Program-made: the position numbers and the translations under genes | The notes under the pieces: generated by a model | The model's database searches: none | What the model was told of the DNA's origin: nothing | What the model saw: only the letters and a program-made list of their open reading frames with translations | Source of the DNA: Mycolicibacter longobardus | Lineage (GTDB): Bacteria > Actinomycetota > Actinomycetes > Mycobacteriales > Mycobacteriaceae | Assembly: GCF_002102265.1 (NCBI RefSeq) | Contig: NZ_LQPG01000018.1 | Span: 1-64,000, forward strand | Reading direction: 5' to 3' | Length of the DNA: 64,000 nucleotides | Part shown: positions 10,361 to 18,988 of the stretch, one piece after another | Layout: each line of letters starts with the position of its first letter | How positions within the stretch are numbered: position 1 is the first letter of the stretch

Positions 10361-11893
10361 TCAACGGTCGGTGGACTCACCCCAACTGTCGGGCAACAGC
10401 GGTACCGTCGGCCCGTTGCCGAAACTGTCGCCGGCCAAGGTGGCCAAACCCGTTGCGGGCAGGTGCGGCTTGGCTTGCGCCCCGGCGAAACCCAGGGAGC
10501 CGGCATTGCTTCCGGAGGCGCGAGTCGAGCTGTCGGGACCCGTATCGGGGTATGAGAAGCTGTCGGCTTCCAGATCGGCGAACTCGTACGCCTCGTCGCG
10601 GGCACGCCGGCGTCGGCGGGCCCGGGTCCGATCCCGTGCGGCCGCGGCTGCTGCGGCTGCCTCGGCGGCCACATCCGGATTCGATGACTTCGTGGCGGCG
10701 CGGCTGCGAGCCTTGGCGCTGGACTGAGCGACAGTGCCGACCGGCCCGATCACGTAGGGCGGGAAGAACCCCGGGCTCCCCCCGGCCGGGGGAGCCGCGG
10801 GCGGGGCGGCGGCCGGAGCTGCGCTGGTGGTCGGCACCGACGCAGACGAGGGCACCGTGGCGCTCGTGGAGGCGGGAGCCGCCGGGGGGGTGGACGCAGC
10901 GCCGGCGGCCGGCGCCACCGAGGGCAGCTGGGGGATCGGTTCCGAGCCGATCGGTGCGATGGGCGCAGGCTGAATTCCGGCCAGCCCGGCCAAGCCGGCT
11001 GCCCAGCCCAGATTTCCGATCGCCAGGACCAGAGCGGGCTGAATCAGCGCCGGGGCGAATTGGTTGAGCGTCGAGGCGATCTGGGCCGCGTGGAAGGTCA
11101 AGTCAGCCATGATCCAGGTGAGGTTGTTCATGAACGCACCGGGGTTGTAGAGCAGATCATTCATCAGGATCTCGGCATACTCGAACAGCTCGCCCCCCAC
11201 GGCCAGCCACCATTCCAGCTGAGTCGGGTCCAGCCCCTCGCTCGGGTGGTCGTGGTCGTGGTCGCCGTGATCGTGATCGTGATCGTCGTGATCACCGTGG
11301 TCGTGATCGTCATGATCGTCATGATCGTCGTGGTCATGATCATGGTCGTGATCGTGGTTCACGATCGGTGGTGCCACGGTGGCCTGCGGGGCGGATGCCA
11401 CCGCTGCGCCGGAGACCGCTTCGTAGGTCGCCATCGTGGTGGCGGCCTGCACCCACATCCGCACGTAGTCGGCTTCGTTGAGCGCGATAGGAATGGTGTT
11501 GATGCCAAAGAAATTGGTGGCCACCAGGACGCCGTGGATGGCGTGGTTGGCCGCCAGTTCGGGCATTGTGGGCATGACGGCCAAGGCGCTGACGTAGGCC
11601 GCGGCCGCCGTTTCGTGCTGGGATGCGTGCGCGGCGCTGTCGGCGCTGGCCGTCATCAACCAGGCCAGATAGGGCAGATGCGCGGCCAGATAACTCTCGG
11701 CGCTGGGCCCCTGCCAGGCCGTTGCCTGGGTGGCTCCCAGTAGTTCGCGCAGCGCCTCCGCGATCGCGGTGTACTCCAGGCTCAGCGACGACCATGCGCC
11801 GGCGGCAGACAACAGAGGGCCCGGTCCCGGGCCGGTGCTCAGCGCCGCAGAATGCACCTCGGGGGGAGAGGCCATCCACACCGGCGCGGTCAT
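10361..11893 (-). CDS. PPE family protein (PPE-PPW type) with His/Asp-rich insert
   Basis: 510 residues from ATG 11893 ([15 protein letters not shown], the standard PPE start; 12 upstream codons are open but not PPE-like). Residues 1-175 are the PPE domain. Residues 180-216 are a low-complexity run of 16 His and many Asp (HDHDHDH type) directly after it. Residues 220-340 are hydrophobic, 340-400 are Pro/Ala-rich, and the end ([27 protein letters not shown]) matches the PPE-PPW C-terminal domain. It corresponds in position to PPE63 (Rv3539), downstream of kstD-hsd4B. The His/Asp run suggests Zn or Ni binding; this is inference. Confidence 0.88.
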   Translation of the reverse strand: MTAPVWMASPPEVHSAALSTGPGPGPLLSAAGAWSSLSLEYTAIAEALRELLGATQATAWQGPSAESYLAAHLPYLAWLMTASADSAAHASQHETAAAAYVSALAVMPTMPELAANHAIHGVLVATNFFGINTIPIALNEADYVRMWVQAATTMATYEAVSGAAVASAPQATVAPPIVNHDHDHDHDHDDHDDHDDHDHGDHDDHDHDHGDHDHDHPSEGLDPTQLEWWLAVGGELFEYAEILMNDLLYNPGAFMNNLTWIMADLTFHAAQIASTLNQFAPALIQPALVLAIGNLGWAAGLAGLAGIQPAPIAPIGSEPIPQLPSVAPAAGAASTPPAAPASTSATVPSSASVPTTSAAPAAAPPAAPPAGGSPGFFPPYVIGPVGTVAQSSAKARSRAATKSSNPDVAAEAAAAAAAARDRTRARRRRRARDEAYEFADLEADSFSYPDTGPDSSTRASGSNAGSLGFAGAQAKPHLPATGLATLAGDSFGNGPTVPLLPDSWGESTDR

Positions 11894-11976
11894 GGCGCTC
11901 ACCATATCGAAGATGAAAGTCATTTTCAATTAGGTGTCACGCACTGGTGACCGGTGTGATCCGCGCCGAAGCGCCA

Positions 11977-12837
11977 CTAGGTCGAGATCAGCTCCACGTC
12001 GTTGAGGATGGCGGCGTTGTCACGCGACGGCGCCACCACATTGCCCAGCAGCCGGCCGTCGTCCTTCCACAGCCGGGCGCGCAGGGTTTCGCCCGGGAAC
12101 ACCACCCCGGCGAACCGCGCGCCGAAGGACCGCACCGCGCCGGCGTCGCCGCCCAGCGCGGCATCCACGGCCGCCTTACAGGTCATGCCGTAGGTGCACA
12201 GTCCGTGCAGGATGGGCCGGTCGAAGCCGGCCGCCGCCGCGAACTGCGGGTCGCTGTGCAGCGGGTTGCGGTCGCCGCAGAGCCGGTAGAGCAGCGCCTG
12301 CTGCGGTGCCACCGGGATGTCGATCTCGAAATCCGGTGCCCGGTCCGGTAGTTCACTGGAGGTCGATGGTCCCCGCTCGCCGCCGAAGCCGCCCTCGCCG
12401 CGAGCGAAGATGGACCGGTGCTGGGTCCACAGCGGAGTGCCGTCGGTGCCTGTCACCGAGGTCTCCAGCACCACCACCGCGGCCTTGCCCTTGTCCCACA
12501 CCTCCACGATCCGGCTGATCGCGCGGGCGTCGCCCGACGGCGGCAGCGGCGCGGGCACCGTCACCGTCTCGGAGGCGTGCAGGATCTTCGCCAGGTCGAT
12601 CTCCACGCCCGGCCAGCTCACCTTCGGGGGGTCGACCTCGTTGAACGATGCCGCGACGCAGCCGAAGGTCGGCAGCACCTGCGGGGTGCGGTCCACGACA
12701 TAGCTCAGCTCACCTGGGTCCATCGGGTCCGACCCGGCGCCCAGCGCCAGGTTGTAGAGCTGCACATTGGTTGCGTTCCAGGAGAATTCGACCTCGCCGA
12801 ACTCAGCACCCAGCGCGACGTCGAGATCGATCGCCAT
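11977..12837 (-). CDS. hsd4B: Hsd4B: MaoC-family steroid enoyl-CoA hydratase
   Basis: 286 residues, the same length as Rv3538. Two hot-dog repeats are seen. The C-terminal one carries the MaoC motif YRLCGDRNPLHSDPQFAAAAGF, with Asp and His as catalytic residues, and LHGLCTYG. Despite the hydroxysteroid-dehydrogenase name the family hydrates 2-enoyl-CoA esters; the role is in sterol side-chain beta-oxidation. It follows kstD by 2 bp. Confidence 0.9.
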   Translation of the reverse strand: MAIDLDVALGAEFGEVEFSWNATNVQLYNLALGAGSDPMDPGELSYVVDRTPQVLPTFGCVAASFNEVDPPKVSWPGVEIDLAKILHASETVTVPAPLPPSGDARAISRIVEVWDKGKAAVVVLETSVTGTDGTPLWTQHRSIFARGEGGFGGERGPSTSSELPDRAPDFEIDIPVAPQQALLYRLCGDRNPLHSDPQFAAAAGFDRPILHGLCTYGMTCKAAVDAALGGDAGAVRSFGARFAGVVFPGETLRARLWKDDGRLLGNVVAPSRDNAAILNDVELIST

Positions 12838-12839
12838 GC

Positions 12840-14522
12840 CTAGGCCCCCGCTGCGATGTCGAGAGCGGCCAGGTAACCGAACGTCATGGCTGGCCCGATG
12901 GTCCCGCCCGGTCCCGGATAGGTGTGGCCCATCACCGGGGCGCTGACGTTCCCGGACGCATAGAGTCCCTCGATGACGCTGCCGTCGTCGCGCAGTGCCC
13001 GACCGCGGACATCGGTGCGGATCCCGCCCTTGGTGCCCAGGTCGCCCGGCACCATCTTGGCTGCGTAGAACGGGCCCTGTGCGATCTGGCCCAGGTTCGG
13101 ATTCGGCTTGTTCGTCGGGTCACCGTAGTAGCGGTCGTAGGCGCTCTCGCCGCGGTGGAAGTCCTCGTCCACGCCGGTGCGGGCGAACTCGTTGAACCGC
13201 TCGACGGTCGCCGTCAACGCCGCAGCCGGCACTCCGGTCTTGGCCGCCAGCTCCTCCAGGGTGTCGGCGGACACGATCACCCCGGACTCCAACCACTTCT
13301 TCGGGATACGTTGGCCCGGCTGCAATCCCGCGAAGATGTAGTTGTTGCGGTAGCGCTGGTCGAACACCAGCCAGGCCGGGATGTTCTCGCCGGGGCCGGG
13401 GCCCTGACCGTACTGACCGCCGTACATGTGATGGCAGGCCTCGACGTAGGGCATCGACTCGTTCATGAACCGCTTGCCGGCCATGTTGACGATGATCGAC
13501 CCGGGCGAGTTGCGCTCCGACAGCGCGAACCACGGTGACCCGGGCAGCGGCACCGTCGGCCCCCACCAGGAGTCCTCCATGATGTCCAGTGCGGCGCCGA
13601 GCTTTTCACCGGCCAGGATGCCCTCGCCGGTGTTGGCCTTGGCTCCCACGGTCCACTCGGTGGTGATGGGGGCGCGCTGGTACTTCACCCGCATCTGCTC
13701 GTTGTGCTCGAATCCGCCGCTGGCCAGGATGACGCCGCGCCGCGCCCGGATCAGCCGCGGCTCGCTGGTCTCCGCGGCGTTGCTGTCCCGTACATAGACG
13801 CCCCGGACCACACCGTCTTCGACGTAGAGGTCGGTCAACGCGGTGTTGAGCTCAACCGGAACCCCGACCTTCTGCAGGCCGATGCGCAGCGGCGCGATCA
13901 GGGCGCGGCCCATGCCGACCAGGTTCTTGCCGGTGGCCTGAGCCCACATGGTGCGAGCGCCGACCTTGAGGCTGCGCAGCACTCCGCGCGGGTGGCGCTT
14001 GAGCTGGTTGAGCCGGACATAGTCCTGCTGCATGACGACCACGTTCAGCGGCACCTTGCCGTACGCCGGCTCCAGCCCGTCCATGTCGGCACCGAGCTTC
14101 TTGGCGTTGAACGGCTTCGGCTCGATCGAGCGGCCGGTGGGCTTGCCGCCGGGCTGCTCGGGGTAGTAGTCGGCGTAACCGGGAACCCAGCACATCTTCA
14201 ACGGCGAGTTCTTCAGCACGAACGAGAGCATCTCCGGCCCGCGCTGCAGGTAGGTGTCGATCTTCTCGGCCGGGACCACGTCGCCCACGATCGTGTGCAG
14301 GTAGGTGCGGGCGGCTTCGGCGGTGTCTTTCACGCCGGCGCGTGCAAGCACCTCATTGTTGGGGATCCACACGCCGCCGCCGGAGCGGGCGGTCGAACCG
14401 CCGTAGTGGGCGGCTTTCTCAATCACTACGGTTGACAGTCCCTGGTGGGCGGCGGTGAGGGCGGCGACCATCCCGGCGCCGCCGCTTCCGACCACGACGA
14501 CGTCGTACTCCTGTTCGGCCAT
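12840..14522 (-). CDS. kstD: 3-ketosteroid delta-1-dehydrogenase KstD
   Basis: 560 residues from ATG 14522 (MAEQEYDVVVVGSGGAG). An upstream GTG at 14531 lies inside the KstR box and is rejected. The N-terminal FAD-binding VVVGSGGAGMVAALTAA and the C-terminal GNVSAPVMGHTYPGPGGTIGPA are typical. The enzyme inserts the C1-C2 double bond in ring A, which with KshA makes ring B open. On the minus strand a taacgt hexamer lies 7 nt before ATG, so leaderless transcription under KstR control is likely. Confidence 0.93.
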   Translation of the reverse strand: MAEQEYDVVVVGSGGAGMVAALTAAHQGLSTVVIEKAAHYGGSTARSGGGVWIPNNEVLARAGVKDTAEAARTYLHTIVGDVVPAEKIDTYLQRGPEMLSFVLKNSPLKMCWVPGYADYYPEQPGGKPTGRSIEPKPFNAKKLGADMDGLEPAYGKVPLNVVVMQQDYVRLNQLKRHPRGVLRSLKVGARTMWAQATGKNLVGMGRALIAPLRIGLQKVGVPVELNTALTDLYVEDGVVRGVYVRDSNAAETSEPRLIRARRGVILASGGFEHNEQMRVKYQRAPITTEWTVGAKANTGEGILAGEKLGAALDIMEDSWWGPTVPLPGSPWFALSERNSPGSIIVNMAGKRFMNESMPYVEACHHMYGGQYGQGPGPGENIPAWLVFDQRYRNNYIFAGLQPGQRIPKKWLESGVIVSADTLEELAAKTGVPAAALTATVERFNEFARTGVDEDFHRGESAYDRYYGDPTNKPNPNLGQIAQGPFYAAKMVPGDLGTKGGIRTDVRGRALRDDGSVIEGLYASGNVSAPVMGHTYPGPGGTIGPAMTFGYLAALDIAAGA

Positions 14523-14523
14523 G

Positions 14524-14537
14524 TAGAACACGTTATA
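14524..14537. promoter_or_regulatory. KstR operator at kstD
   Basis: tagaacacgttata fits TnnAACnnGTTnnA. It ends one base before the kstD ATG and covers its probable -10 hexamer. Confidence 0.82.
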
Positions 14538-14657
14538 GAATTGCCCCGCCCGAGCGCCAGTTGGCTGGCGGTATTGCCGCGGCAGCCACCCGGACGACCG
14601 TTCTCTGCCCTGCTGATGCCCCGCAGGACCAGGCAGGTCGAGCCAACTCTAGGCAAG

Positions 14658-14671
14658 TAGAACGCGTTCCA
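14658..14671. promoter_or_regulatory. KstR operator upstream of second CYP125
   Basis: tagaacgcgttcca fits the KstR consensus. It lies 100 bp before the start at 14772, in the space divergent from kstD. Confidence 0.8.
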
Positions 14672-14771
14672 ATTTAAGTGACTTTGTTACCTTTTTTCCA
14701 CGGCTAGAGGATGTTTTACTGGCACGAGTAGACATCGTGTCTTGGATGCGCCGTAGTAAGGAGTTGTCACC

Positions 14772-16022
14772 GTGGCCAGCCCCACCATCCCCAACATTCC
14801 CGCCGGTTTCGACCCGACGGAACCGGAGATCTACGCCGAGCGGTTGCCCGTCGAGGAGTTGGCTGAGCTGCGTAGGTCCGCGCCGATCTTCTGGGTCGAG
14901 CAGCCGGACGACAAGAGCGGCGGTTTCAAAGACGGAGGCTACTGGGCGATCACCAAACACGCCGACGTCAAGGAGATCTCCCGGCTCGACGACGTGTTCT
15001 CCAGTGAACAGAACACCGCCATCCCGCGGTTCAACGATGACATCCCGCGCGAGATCATCGACACCCAACGCATCCTGATGCTCAACCAGGATGCGCCGAG
15101 GCACACCCGGGTGCGTCGCATCGTCTCCCGCGGTTTCACCCCGCGCCACATCCTGCCGTTGCACGACGAACTGGAGCGGCGCGCCCAGGCGATCGCCAAG
15201 GAAGCCGTGGCCCGCGGAACCGGTGACTTTGTCGTCGAGGTGGCCAGCGAACTGCCGCTGCAGGCCATTGCCGGGCTGATGGGGGTGCCGCAGGAAGATC
15301 GCGGCAAGCTCTTCGACTGGACCAATCAGATGACGTCCTATGACGACCCCGAGTTCGCCCACTACGACCCCGCCAATTCGGCGATGGAGATCATCTCCTA
15401 CGGGCTGCAGCTGGCCGAGCTCAAGCGGCAACAGCCGGGCAAAGACATCGTGAGCACCTTGATCGAGGCCGACATCGACGGTGAGAAGCTCAACGACGAA
15501 GAGCTGGGCTACTTCATCATCCTGCTGGCGGTGGCCGGCAGCGAGACCACCCGCAACTCGATCACCCAGGGCATGATGGCCTTCCTGGACAACCCCGACC
15601 AGTGGGAGTTGTTCAAGAAGGAGCGTCCCGAGACCGCCGCCGACGAGATCGTGCGGTGGGCCAGCCCGGTCACGGCGTTTCAGCGCACCGCCACCCGCGA
15701 TCACGAGCTGTCCGGGGTGCAGATCAAGAAGGGGCAGCGGGTGGTGATGTTCTATCGCTCGGCCAACTTCGACGAGGACGTCTTCGAAGACCCGCAGACT
15801 TTCAACATCCTGCGCGACCCCAACCCGCATGTCGGGTTCGGCGGCACGGGGGCGCACTACTGCATCGGCACTCACCTGGCTCGAATGACGATCAGCCTGA
15901 TCTTCAACGCGATCGCCGACCACATGCCGGACATCAAGGCGATCGGGCAACCCGAACGGCTGCGGTCCGGCTGGCTCAACGCCATCAAGCACTGGCAGGT
16001 CGACTACACCGGTCAGGCCTGA
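14772..16022 (+). CDS. Second CYP125-type cytochrome P450
   Basis: 416 residues, GTG start after aaggag. The heme motif FGGTGAHYCIG holds Cys364 and the I-helix has AGSETTRNS. It shares long stretches with the CYP125 at 4258 (ELPLQAIA, ADIDGEKL, NPHVGFGGTGAHYCIG) but has a different N-terminus (PNIPAGFDPTEPEIYAERLP) and lacks the CPVAH tail. Some segments (SGVQIKKGQRVVMFYRSANFDE) resemble M. tuberculosis CYP125A1 more than the first copy does. Likely a sterol 26-hydroxylase, perhaps with other substrate preference. It sits between kstD and hsaE, where M. tuberculosis has no P450. Confidence 0.9.
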   Translation: MASPTIPNIPAGFDPTEPEIYAERLPVEELAELRRSAPIFWVEQPDDKSGGFKDGGYWAITKHADVKEISRLDDVFSSEQNTAIPRFNDDIPREIIDTQRILMLNQDAPRHTRVRRIVSRGFTPRHILPLHDELERRAQAIAKEAVARGTGDFVVEVASELPLQAIAGLMGVPQEDRGKLFDWTNQMTSYDDPEFAHYDPANSAMEIISYGLQLAELKRQQPGKDIVSTLIEADIDGEKLNDEELGYFIILLAVAGSETTRNSITQGMMAFLDNPDQWELFKKERPETAADEIVRWASPVTAFQRTATRDHELSGVQIKKGQRVVMFYRSANFDEDVFEDPQTFNILRDPNPHVGFGGTGAHYCIGTHLARMTISLIFNAIADHMPDIKAIGQPERLRSGWLNAIKHWQVDYTGQA

Positions 16023-16108
16023 CAGCCGGATCGCCGGCGGGGCCGACGGTGACCACTCCGTCGGCCCTCGCCGTTGTCCGACTGCGTGGGACCGCCCGAG
16101 CCAAAAGT

Positions 16109-16122
16109 TAGAACACGTTATA
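16109..16122. promoter_or_regulatory. KstR operator upstream of hsaE
   Basis: tagaacacgttata, identical to the kstD box. A tagaat hexamer overlaps its right end (16121-16126) and could be the -10 of hsaE, giving a leader of about 50 nt with a Shine-Dalgarno aagggg. Confidence 0.82.
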
Positions 16123-16183
16123 GAATTCTCGGCAGCGGCTCGGTTTCATCCGCGTACCCACCACATCAAGGGGACCATCGAAG

Positions 16184-16969
16184 ATGCTCAGCGCCCAGAT
16201 CCGCGACGAACTCGCCGCCGAGTTGGCGCAAGCGGAGCGCAGCCGGGTCCCGACCTCCCCGCTGACCGCGGCGCACCCCGACATCGATGTCGTCGACGCC
16301 TATGAGATCCAGCTGATCAACATCCGCCAGCGGATCGCCGAGGGCGCCCGCGTCGTCGGGCACAAGGTCGGCCTGTCCAGCGAGGCGATGCAGCAGATGA
16401 TGGGCGTCGACGAGCCGGACTACGGCCATCTGCTCAATGAGATGCAGGTGTTCGAGGACAAGCCGGTGAAGGCGTCGAACTACCTCTACCCGCGCGTCGA
16501 GGTCGAGGTGGCATTCATCCTGGCCGAGGACCTGCCCGGTGCGGACTGCACCGAGGAGCATGTGCTGGCCGCCACCGAGGCGTTCGCCCCGGCGATCGAG
16601 CTGATCGACAGCCGGATCACCGACTGGAAGATCAAGCTCTGCGACACCATCGCCGACAACGCCTCATCGGCGGGATTCGTCCTGGGCAGACAGCGGGTCA
16701 AGCCCGGTGACATCGATATCAAGAACATCGAGGCGTCGCTGACCAAGAACGGCGAGGTGGTCGCGCAGGGCCGCAGTGATGCGGTGTTGGGCAACCCGGT
16801 CACCGCCGTGGCCTGGCTGGCTCGCAAGGTGGAGAGCTTCGGGGTGCGGTTGAAGGCCGGCGACATCGTGTTGCCGGGTACCGCGACCCGGGCCATCGAC
16901 GTGCACGCCGGCGACGACTGCGTCGCCGATTTCTCCGGGCTGGGTTCGGTCCGGCTGGTTTTCGAATAG
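16184..16969 (+). CDS. hsaE: HsaE, 2-hydroxyhexa-2,4-dienoate hydratase
   Basis: 261 residues of the fumarylacetoacetate hydrolase-like hydratase family (MhpD type). The motif [25 protein letters not shown] and the metal-site [15 protein letters not shown] are clear. It hydrates the dienoate produced by HsaD from rings C/D-free cholesterol fragments. First gene of hsaE-hsaG-hsaF. Confidence 0.93.
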   Translation: MLSAQIRDELAAELAQAERSRVPTSPLTAAHPDIDVVDAYEIQLINIRQRIAEGARVVGHKVGLSSEAMQQMMGVDEPDYGHLLNEMQVFEDKPVKASNYLYPRVEVEVAFILAEDLPGADCTEEHVLAATEAFAPAIELIDSRITDWKIKLCDTIADNASSAGFVLGRQRVKPGDIDIKNIEASLTKNGEVVAQGRSDAVLGNPVTAVAWLARKVESFGVRLKAGDIVLPGTATRAIDVHAGDDCVADFSGLGSVRLVFE

Positions 16970-16979
16970 AGGAGCGCTC

Positions 16980-17921
16980 ATGGCTGCAAAAGCGTCAGTC
17001 GCGATCGTCGGGTCGGGCAACATCAGCACCGACCTGCTGTACAAACTGCTGCGCTCGGAGTGGTTGGAGCCGCGCTGGATGATCGGCATCGACCCCGAGA
17101 GCGAAGGCCTGGCCCGAGCCCGCAAGCTCGGCCTGGAGACCTCGGCCGAGGGGGCTGACTGGCTGCTCGCGCTGGATGAGAAGCCGGACTTCGTCTTCGA
17201 GGCCACCAGCGCCTACGTGCACAAGGCGTATGCACCCAAGTACGAGGCCGCCGGCATCCGGGCCATCGACCTGACTCCGGCCGCGGTGGGCCCGGCCGTG
17301 ATCCCCCCGGCCAACCTGCACGAACACGTCGACGCCCCGAACGTCAACATGATCACCTGCGGCGGCCAGGCCACCATCCCGATCGTCTACGCGGTCACCC
17401 GCGCGGTGAAGGAACAGGGCGGCACGGTGCCGTATGCGGAGATCGTCGCGAGCGTCGCGAGTGTTTCGGCCGGACCGGGCACCCGGGCCAACATCGATGA
17501 GTTCACCAAGACCACCTCACGCGGGGTGGAGACCATCGGCGGCGCGCAGAAGGGCAAGGCGATCATCATCTTGAACCCGGCCGACCCGCCGATGATCATG
17601 CGCGACACCATCTTCTGCCAGATCCCCGAGGACGTCGACCGCGACGCGATCACCAAGTCGATCCTCAGCGTGGTGGAACAGGTGCAGACCTACGTGCCGG
17701 GCTACCGGCTGCTCAACGAGCCGCAGTTCGACGAGCCGTCGCTGAACTCCGGTGGCCGCGCGGTGGTCACCACGTTCGTCGAGGTCGAGGGCGCCGGCGA
17801 TTACCTGCCGCCGTACGCGGGCAACCTGGACATCATGACCGCCGCCGCCACCAAGGTGGGCGAGGAGATCGCCCGCGAGATGACGTCTTTATCAGTCGCC
17901 AAAGCAGGAGAGACGAAATGA
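16980..17921 (+). CDS. hsaG: HsaG, acylating acetaldehyde/propionaldehyde dehydrogenase
   Basis: 313 residues. The N-terminal [14 protein letters not shown] binds NAD and [14 protein letters not shown] carries the catalytic Cys127. It converts the aldehyde released by HsaF to acyl-CoA with channeling in a HsaF-HsaG complex. Shine-Dalgarno gaggag precedes ATG, and its stop overlaps the hsaF start. Confidence 0.94.
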   Translation: MAAKASVAIVGSGNISTDLLYKLLRSEWLEPRWMIGIDPESEGLARARKLGLETSAEGADWLLALDEKPDFVFEATSAYVHKAYAPKYEAAGIRAIDLTPAAVGPAVIPPANLHEHVDAPNVNMITCGGQATIPIVYAVTRAVKEQGGTVPYAEIVASVASVSAGPGTRANIDEFTKTTSRGVETIGGAQKGKAIIILNPADPPMIMRDTIFCQIPEDVDRDAITKSILSVVEQVQTYVPGYRLLNEPQFDEPSLNSGGRAVVTTFVEVEGAGDYLPPYAGNLDIMTAAATKVGEEIAREMTSLSVAKAGETK

Positions 17922-18949
17922 GCGACCACATCTTCGATGTGCGGATCACCGACACCTCGCTGCGGGACGGTTCGCACCACAAGCGCCACCAGTTCACCCC
18001 CGACGAGGTCGCCGCGATCGTCGCCGCGATCGACGCCGCCGGGGTGCCGGTGATCGAGGTGACCCACGGCGACGGTCTGGGCGGCTCGAGCTTCAACTAC
18101 GGGTTCTCCAAAACCCCCGACCAGGAGCTGATCAAGCTCGCGGCGCAGACCGCCCAGGACGCCAGGATCGCCTTCCTGATGCTGCCCGGCGTGGCCACCA
18201 AGGAAGACATGAAGGAGGCGCAGGGCAACGGCGGACAGATCTGCCGGATCGCCACCCACTGCACCGAGGCCGACGTCTCCATCCAGCACTTCGGCCTGGC
18301 CCGCGAGCTTGGCCTGGAGACCGTCGGGTTCTTGATGATGGCCCACACCGTCTCCCCGGAGAAGCTGGCCGCCCAGGCCCGCATCATGGCCGACGCCGGA
18401 TGCCAGTGCGTCTACGTGGTGGACTCCGCCGGTGCACTGGTGCTCGAAGGCGTCCGCGACCGGGTGCAGGCGCTGGTCTCCGAGCTCGGTGACGACGCCC
18501 AGGTGGGCTTCCACGGTCACGAGAACCTCGGGCTGGGCGTCGCCAACTCCCTGGAGGCGGTGCGCGCCGGGGCCAAGCAGATCGACGGCTCGGTGCGCCG
18601 ATTCGGCGCCGGCGCGGGCAACGCCCCGGTCGAGGCGCTGATCGGGGTGTTCGACAAGGTCGGGATCAAGACCGGCATCGACTTCTTCGACATCGCCGAC
18701 GCCGCCGAGGAGGTGGTGCGCCCGGCCATGCCGGCCGAGTGCGTGCTGGACCGCAACGCGCTGATCATGGGCTATTCCGGGGTGTACTCCAGCTTCCTCA
18801 AGCATGCGGTGCGCCAGGGTGAGCGCTACGGCGTGCCCGCCCACGAACTGCTGCACCGGGCCGGGCAGCGCAAGCTGATCGGCGGCCAGGAGGACCAGCT
18901 CATCGACATCGCGCTGGAGATCCAGCGGGAGCGGGCTGCCGCCGAGTAG
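17918..18949 (+). CDS. hsaF: HsaF, 4-hydroxy-2-oxovalerate/hexanoate aldolase
   Basis: 343 residues. The N-terminal [18 protein letters not shown] has the RDGxH catalytic/metal motif of DmpG-type class II aldolases, and [15 protein letters not shown] has the second metal-site histidines. It cleaves the hydroxy-oxo acid to pyruvate and propionaldehyde. ATGA overlap with hsaG. In M. tuberculosis PPE61/62 follow; here a RecQ-like gene does. Confidence 0.94.
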   Translation: MSDHIFDVRITDTSLRDGSHHKRHQFTPDEVAAIVAAIDAAGVPVIEVTHGDGLGGSSFNYGFSKTPDQELIKLAAQTAQDARIAFLMLPGVATKEDMKEAQGNGGQICRIATHCTEADVSIQHFGLARELGLETVGFLMMAHTVSPEKLAAQARIMADAGCQCVYVVDSAGALVLEGVRDRVQALVSELGDDAQVGFHGHENLGLGVANSLEAVRAGAKQIDGSVRRFGAGAGNAPVEALIGVFDKVGIKTGIDFFDIADAAEEVVRPAMPAECVLDRNALIMGYSGVYSSFLKHAVRQGERYGVPAHELLHRAGQRKLIGGQEDQLIDIALEIQRERAAAE

Positions 18950-18988
18950 TGCGCGCGCCCTGTCGGGGTGGCCCGGCATGATGGCGTG

